Assembly (NCBI RefSeq): GCF_900177375.1
Contig: NZ_FWZU01000004.1
Location: forward strand, 372,001-436,000
Source: Desulfovibrio gilichinskyi
GTDB taxonomy: Bacteria; Desulfobacterota; Desulfovibrionia; Desulfovibrionales; Desulfovibrionaceae
Length of the DNA stretch: 64,000 nt
Direction of reading: 5' to 3'
The position numbers and the translations under genes were made by a program. Each line of letters begins with the position of its first letter. Positions within the stretch are counted from its first letter, which is position 1. Under the pieces are notes generated by a model, which saw only the letters and a program-made list of their open reading frames with translations, made no database searches and had not been told where the DNA came from. Positions 59,393 through 64,000 of the stretch are shown here, piece after piece.

Positions 59393-60958
59393 TTAAAAGT
59401 ACAGGATCAACGCATGCCGCAGCACCCCCATAAGAGTGACTAAATCAAGACGGGTGTTTTCAGGAAGTGCCCGATAAGGTTGCATCACCGTGCCTGAATA
59501 ACCTTCGGAGATGACTTTGAAGGCCCGATCCGGTTCTAAAGAATATCTCTGCAAATTCGGCGGTGCAGGGCGTAAGGTTTGTCCGAAATCACTGACCTCA
59601 CCTTTTTGTCCATGACAGGTCGCACAAGTCTCTTTCCATACTTGACGGGATTCATCGGATACGGTTCGGTCCGGGATAGTAACCTGTTTGAACATGGCAA
59701 ATCGTTTGTCCATTTCCGCAAGCAGACTGTCGATTTTTTCACCGTCAAACACCGTGAAATAAGGCATGCCGGAACCGTCTATTCCTGTAAGCAAAATGGA
59801 GCGTATATATGTTTTTTCAGCACGTATGGCTGTAAGATCCTCGGCCTTGATCAATAGCTTCCGTCCCGCAGTCCCGTTTCCCATCCCGCCTGCTCCATGG
59901 CATGGCTGACAGCTTCCGCTATAGATGGTGGCACCGTTATCGTACACCGTTGCCAGCTTTGTTTTAAATGTTTTCAAAGCCTGCTCCCGGTATTTGTCCA
60001 GATTGGCAGATTCCTGCTTTAAGGAGGTCACCGCTTCATTATGTAATCGTGTCAGTGTAATATCCTGCAACGATTGACGAGCCGTTAGCATCGATACAAA
60101 TATTACAGGCAGAAGGATCAGTATGCCCCACCCGCGCGGTTCCGCCGGAGCGCATGACGGGCGCAAAGTCCAGATGAGAAATACCGCGGCTATTACTCCA
60201 AGAGTGACCGCAGTCAGCACAGGCCAATTAAATACGTCTGCTATGGTGAACAGTAGAGGCACGCCCACCGCAACCTGAAAGAGAGTTCCCCCTAACAGCC
60301 AGCGTTGAAGTTTGGCGTTTTTGAGTTTGTCCCCTTTGGAGAAAAACAGATGGAAGGCCGCGCCGAAGACAAGGGCTGCGCCGAGCACATGCAGGTAGCG
60401 AAACAGCCAGTGCGGCATGTAAATTGAAGACAATGATAGTTTTTTGGCTCCGAATTCTGCCCATAATTCAGGACGTTCCATTAGAGACAGTGCTCCGGTG
60501 AATACCGCCGGTACAGTGAGCAACGCTCCCACTCCCAGCACTCCGCACAGGAATGGAATCCACGGAGTTGCGAGCATCTTGCGTTCGAACAGTTCTATGC
60601 TCAAAAAAGCGAAGATGAGCAGGGGAATGATGGACAGCCAAGTGTAGGCGAATAATCCCGTCGCAGTGAAAAATCCCATTGAAGAGATTACCTGAATGAT
60701 CAAAAGCGGTGCCACACCTAGGACGACAGCCAGACTTTTGAGTCCCAGATGGGACTTAATCAGCCGCTGGTTCCAAGCCAGACCCTCTCTGTCGCCGGGA
60801 AACTTCCTCTGTAGAAAGAAAACAAACCCGAGCATGGCAGTACCCAGCATGAGCAGAACAAACAACAGGTGCAGTCCGAAAGAAACGAAAAGCAGGAATC
60901 GCAGCCAACCCTCGCTGAGCGGTAGTGTAAGAAACAGATCTGTCCATTGTTTCATCAC
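59393..60958 (-). CDS. membrane protein with two c-type haem sites, bd-oxidase-like partner subunit
   Basis: 521 residues. About eight membrane helices fill residues 15-300, with histidines in KSHLGLKSLAV and MPHWLFRYLHVLGAALVFGA like those of CydA-related subunits. The C-terminal 200 residues are a periplasmic dihaem cytochrome c: C350-X2-C353-H and C445-X2-C448-H. It overlaps the preceding gene by four bases. Probably forms a complex with the 60955 protein, passing electrons between cytochrome c haems and b-type haems. No exact family known to me. Confidence 0.82.
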   Translation of the reverse strand: MMKQWTDLFLTLPLSEGWLRFLLFVSFGLHLLFVLLMLGTAMLGFVFFLQRKFPGDREGLAWNQRLIKSHLGLKSLAVVLGVAPLLIIQVISSMGFFTATGLFAYTWLSIIPLLIFAFLSIELFERKMLATPWIPFLCGVLGVGALLTVPAVFTGALSLMERPELWAEFGAKKLSLSSIYMPHWLFRYLHVLGAALVFGAAFHLFFSKGDKLKNAKLQRWLLGGTLFQVAVGVPLLFTIADVFNWPVLTAVTLGVIAAVFLIWTLRPSCAPAEPRGWGILILLPVIFVSMLTARQSLQDITLTRLHNEAVTSLKQESANLDKYREQALKTFKTKLATVYDNGATIYSGSCQPCHGAGGMGNGTAGRKLLIKAEDLTAIRAEKTYIRSILLTGIDGSGMPYFTVFDGEKIDSLLAEMDKRFAMFKQVTIPDRTVSDESRQVWKETCATCHGQKGEVSDFGQTLRPAPPNLQRYSLEPDRAFKVISEGYSGTVMQPYRALPENTRLDLVTLMGVLRHALILYF

Positions 60959-62310
60959 TTCTTCTCCTTGAGCAGTTGGGGCCTCGGGCGAACGTCCTTG
61001 TTGGCCATGTAGTAAAGATAGGTGGACATAGTCAGACGCTCTTGCTCCGAACCGGTAAAGGGGGGCATGAAAGGAACCATACTTTCGGTTATGGACGTTA
61101 TGGCATTGACCCCTTCAAGGGTTCGGCCTCGCAAGCGTTGATTGATATCATTAATCCCGCCGAATGTGTGACATCCACCGCAGTTCGCGTTGAATAGAGC
61201 TCGTCCGGCTAGGGCATAAGGGGCTTCGTCTTCGGTAGTATTTATCCAGCGCAGGGAATTAAGCAAAGTATTGTCATCAGCGCGGGCCCCTTCGGTGCGT
61301 ACCATAGATATCTGGTTGGCGTACATGTAACCAGGCAGCAGATACGGACCGCGTACAAACTCGCGTACACGTTCAAATTCAGTCACCATGCCCATGCTGA
61401 AGATTACGCATGGAATGAACAGGATCATACTCAGCTTGCGCTGACGCAGAAGTGCTCCCAGTCCGGCAAAGATAAGACAGGTTGCAGCCACGATATTAAT
61501 CACTGGTAAGAACGCCGTGTTTTGAGACCACACTGAGGTGGCTACGGCGAATTTCCAATGCGTCAGATAGGTTTCAGGAATACGTGAAAAATAGATGGTG
61601 GTTGCCGTTGCCGTGCAGAAGCCGGCAATGAGCATGACGAGTCCACAGGTGCGAAGCAACCGTCCGCGTTCTTCTGTGGTCCCTTTGTAACGCCATGCTG
61701 TCCAGCCCATAGCGAGAAGTGCGCCCATAGTTATACCTGCAGCGATGCGCAGGATGCATTGGGGTAGAAATGTCGGGTTAAAATAAGCCTGAACGAATTC
61801 CCGTCCTTGAGGCCAACCGTCAGGTGTCAGCATGAAACCTAGAATGCCGGAGATAAGTATAGCGGAACTGAATGCTACAAAGAGATACCCCCAACCTACA
61901 AACATGAGTTTTCGGGGATTCTTCTCGGCTAAGCGATCCCAGAGGAAATAATAGATGAGCAGAAAGATAACCTCAACGGTGAAAGCTATCCATTCTATGA
62001 ACCAAGGCCAGAAAAACAGATGAATCAAAGACCCGATACCCTGCGGGGACAGAATCCCGGTGATGAACCAGATTCCAACGCCTGTAACTGCTCCGATAGA
62101 AGTGGTCACGACCACCACAGGGCCAAGCAAAGAACGCGCGGAGTCCTGCCAGAACCGGCCATGCCCGAGGGTGTGGATGGTTTGAAACAGGACAATCATG
62201 AATGTTGTGCCGATGGCCAAAGCATGGCTGATCAGCACGTGAATCACAGCGTTTAAGGCGATGGTCATCCCGTCGCCAAGTACAGGGATATGCAGCACAG
62301 GGAAAGTCAT
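60955..62310 (-). CDS. cytochrome bd subunit I-like protein with C-terminal haem c
   Basis: 451 residues with about nine membrane helices. The N-terminus (NAVIHVLISHALAIGTTFMI) and WFIEWIAFTVEVIF supply histidine and glutamate residues as in CydA haem sites. The long Q-loop and GRQPW quinol motif of classical CydA are missing. EFERVREFVRGPYLLPGYMY precedes a c-type haem motif C377-X2-C380-H381. This fits the branches of the bd superfamily that lack a quinol site, some of which carry haem c. It overlaps both neighbours by four bases (ATGA). O2 as acceptor is not proven. Confidence 0.83.
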   Translation of the reverse strand: MTFPVLHIPVLGDGMTIALNAVIHVLISHALAIGTTFMIVLFQTIHTLGHGRFWQDSARSLLGPVVVVTTSIGAVTGVGIWFITGILSPQGIGSLIHLFFWPWFIEWIAFTVEVIFLLIYYFLWDRLAEKNPRKLMFVGWGYLFVAFSSAILISGILGFMLTPDGWPQGREFVQAYFNPTFLPQCILRIAAGITMGALLAMGWTAWRYKGTTEERGRLLRTCGLVMLIAGFCTATATTIYFSRIPETYLTHWKFAVATSVWSQNTAFLPVINIVAATCLIFAGLGALLRQRKLSMILFIPCVIFSMGMVTEFERVREFVRGPYLLPGYMYANQISMVRTEGARADDNTLLNSLRWINTTEDEAPYALAGRALFNANCGGCHTFGGINDINQRLRGRTLEGVNAITSITESMVPFMPPFTGSEQERLTMSTYLYYMANKDVRPRPQLLKEKK

Positions 62311-63188
62311 TTGCTTGCCTCCACCGGGAGCTTGATAACTCGCTTGATTTTGTTGGGATGGGTGGCAATGAATTTTGGGCGAGGTTGTTCGTGAACGTAA
62401 GCAGTCACGTTCAAAGCCTCTTCTTTGGTTAAAGTAGGTGCTGATTTAGGCATAAAACGCCATGAAAAAACCGAGAAAGTTCTGACTCGATTCATGCCAG
62501 CACCATCATTAAAGGATCCATCGCCCCAAAGCGGTGGTGCAATGGGCGTTCCGTAGCCGTCATTACCGTGACATCTGGCACAGACATCCTCATAAATTTT
62601 CTTGCCGGCTATAACGTCCGGCGTGCTGTTGATACCGAGATCATGGGGGATTCCCAGCCACGGGGGATTGGAATAAATGGGTACTCCCTTGGAAATCCAT
62701 TGATAGTAAACCAGCAGTGACTGCATAATCTGGCTGTCCGGAGCCGGAGCTTTGCCGTTCATGCTGCGTTCGAAGCAGCCCTGAGTACGCAGAGCCAGGT
62801 CCGCAGTATATTCACGGCGGCCTCGATAAGCTGGATATTTAGCCCCCACGCCGACCAAAGAAAGGGTGTTTTTACTGCGCCCTCCGTCAAAATGGCAATT
62901 GGTGCAAGCCAGGTTGTTGCCTACGTATTCTCCGGCATATTTTTGGGTTTCGGTCATGATCTTGTAGCCGAGCATAACTTGCTCACGGATGGATTCGGGT
63001 GCTTCTTCCAGCCCCGGAGGGTTGAAAAGCGGCCCTGATCCGATAACTGATTCACTGGAATTGGAAACGGCGGAATTGGCTATTCTGGGCTGGGTGGCAG
63101 TCCACTGGAAAAACATGGCAAGCCATGCTCCGAATCCTAATAGCAGGGTGACTAATGCGAGCGAGAAATATAACTTTTTATCGTTCAT
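62307..63188 (-). CDS. tsdA: TsdA-like dihaem cytochrome c (thiosulfate dehydrogenase/tetrathionate reductase family)
   Basis: 293 residues, anchored by an N-terminal helix (7-29). Haem 1 is C95-X2-C98-H99 and haem 2 is C203-X2-C206-H207. The TsdA signature LALRTQGCFERSMNGK contains C138, placed like the unusual axial cysteine of thiosulfate dehydrogenase. MQSLLVYYQWISKGVP follows as in the family. M246 is a candidate ligand for haem 2. TsdA interconverts thiosulfate and tetrathionate in the periplasm. It is first in a three-gene operon with bd-like haem-c proteins, which suggests those accept or donate its electrons. Confidence 0.85.
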   Translation of the reverse strand: MNDKKLYFSLALVTLLLGFGAWLAMFFQWTATQPRIANSAVSNSSESVIGSGPLFNPPGLEEAPESIREQVMLGYKIMTETQKYAGEYVGNNLACTNCHFDGGRSKNTLSLVGVGAKYPAYRGRREYTADLALRTQGCFERSMNGKAPAPDSQIMQSLLVYYQWISKGVPIYSNPPWLGIPHDLGINSTPDVIAGKKIYEDVCARCHGNDGYGTPIAPPLWGDGSFNDGAGMNRVRTFSVFSWRFMPKSAPTLTKEEALNVTAYVHEQPRPKFIATHPNKIKRVIKLPVEASK

Positions 63189-63433
63189 ATTATAACTCCT
63201 TTTGGAACTCGTGGAGATCTGAAGGCAAACAGTCCGAAAATAAGCGCGAAGTTGACTTGAAAGCAGGATTATAAAATTTGCCCGAAGTTTGATTGTAAGA
63301 GTCGGCGACGGGAATTTAATAATACAGAGAATAGCGAAGATTATGGATACAAATAGCAGTATTCAAATAATTCGGCAACTTTTCCCCTGCAAAATTATTA
63401 TAAACATCGAAGGATCGGGGGCTTAGAAGTAGA

Positions 63434-64000
63434 TTAGCTTTGACCGTTGAGGTAGACTTTGCGATTTTGGACCAGATTAAGGAATGCGGTTCGAGCTGGA
63501 TTGTCCCTAACCGTATTCCAGCAGATCAGGAGAGGAATAGGGGATGGAGACGGGATAATAGGTACAAAGGACAATTGATTTTCGCGCAAGTTTAGGACTC
63601 CTTCCGGTACTATGCTCACACCTTGTTCAGCCGCTACCATCATAAGTAACGTGTTCATAAGGTCCGGTGTGTGCATAACGATTGGAGAGAAGCCGCTTTC
63701 ACGACACATTGAGATTACATGGTCGTAAAGGCTCACGGCTACCGGACGATCTAAAAGCACAAATTGCTCTGCAGCCAGTTCTGAAAGCCGGAGACTGGTA
63801 CGTCCTGCTAGAGGGTGTGTCTCAGGTAACACTGCAAGTAAACGTTCCTCGAAAAGAATTACACTTTTAAGATATTGATAACCTGAAGGTAATGGACGTG
63901 TGAACCCCACATCTATTTCGTTCCGAGCGAAGGCTTCAAGTTGTTTATCCGGAGTCAATTCCTTTAATTGCACCGTCACTGCCTGGTGTGTTACCCGGAA
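63434..64000 (-). CDS. LysR family regulator, N-terminus outside the window
   Basis: About 188 residues of the effector-binding domain; the frame stays open to the right edge (FRVTHQAVTVQLKELTPDKQ). Typical features are NEIDVGFTRPLPSGYQYLKS, ERLLAVLPETHPLAGR and EQGVSIVPEGVLNL. The DNA-binding domain lies beyond 64000. It is encoded upstream of the tsdA operon on the same strand with a 245-bp gap, so regulation of that operon is possible. Confidence 0.9.
   Translation of the reverse strand, partial: FRVTHQAVTVQLKELTPDKQLEAFARNEIDVGFTRPLPSGYQYLKSVILFEERLLAVLPETHPLAGRTSLRLSELAAEQFVLLDRPVAVSLYDHVISMCRESGFSPIVMHTPDLMNTLLMMVAAEQGVSIVPEGVLNLRENQLSFVPIIPSPSPIPLLICWNTVRDNPARTAFLNLVQNRKVYLNGQS

Overview
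The window looks like the chromosome of a sulfate-reducing deltaproteobacterium of the Desulfovibrionaceae, with moderately AT-rich DNA as in marine Maridesulfovibrio-type species. The evidence is a 907-residue molybdenum aldehyde oxidoreductase whose iron-sulfur cysteines fall at the same residue numbers as in the Desulfovibrio gigas enzyme. It also has a selenocysteine formate dehydrogenase with FdhE, a TunR-like tungstate regulator beside mod genes, and an accessory gene set that I recall from the Desulfovibrio DVU1551-DVU1559 neighbourhood. Species was not determined.

Region 1 (1-14.3 kb, all minus strand) is a molybdoenzyme cluster. In transcription order it holds a MoeA/Mog-like protein, the aldehyde oxidoreductase, a dicluster/CCG redox protein, a two-CXXC protein, a methyltransferase, a C-GCAxxG-C-C protein, a radical SAM protein, an AMP-dependent CoA ligase, XdhC, a MocA-HD fusion, a histidine phosphatase and an iron alcohol dehydrogenase cut by the left edge. 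Region 2 (14.7-20.2 kb) is an oxyanion uptake operon with two binding proteins and two permeases but one ATPase, plus a DUF364 protein, divergent from tunR. Region 3 (20.3-28.9 kb) holds tpx, a small exported protein, an FmdE-Mog fusion, a ModE-like regulator, and fdhA (Sec189), fdhB and fdhE. An 18-bp inverted operator precedes both Mog-like genes and ties regions 1 to 3 together.

Region 4 (29.0-41.8 kb) is mobile DNA inserted at the 3' end of tRNA-Thr(CGT). The first element (29064-38067) is bounded by 48-bp direct repeats. It carries an integrase, an AlpA-like protein, a possible replication protein, a six-copy 21-bp-period iteron array, an oriT-like hairpin series, mobC without a relaxase, and two large unrecognised membrane proteins as cargo. 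A second module (to 41701) ends in another copy of a 67-bp repeat. It holds an IS3-family remnant and two regulator/enzyme pairs (TetR with an iron-sulfur flavoprotein; TetR with an ABM-type monooxygenase), each with visible operators. A dus gene follows.

Region 5 (43.3-52.8 kb) is a sigma-54-controlled catabolic cluster, best read as GABA or a related omega-amino acid. It has an enhancer-binding protein, paired upstream palindromes, a GG-N10-GC promoter, a class III aminotransferase, a five-gene Liv-type ABC transporter and succinate-semialdehyde dehydrogenase. Region 6 (53-64 kb) has a secreted subtilisin-like protease, a chemoreceptor with a cysteine-rich PAS domain and a decayed fdhA copy lacking its selenocysteine segment. 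It also has a three-gene operon of a TsdA-like dihaem cytochrome c and two haem-c-carrying membrane proteins related to cytochrome bd subunits, and a LysR regulator cut by the right edge.

The strongest candidates for something undescribed are the TsdA/haem-c bd-like operon, the two membrane cargo genes of the tRNA-Thr element, and the shared Mo/W operator with its Mog-like proteins bearing a CX2CX2CX4C tail.
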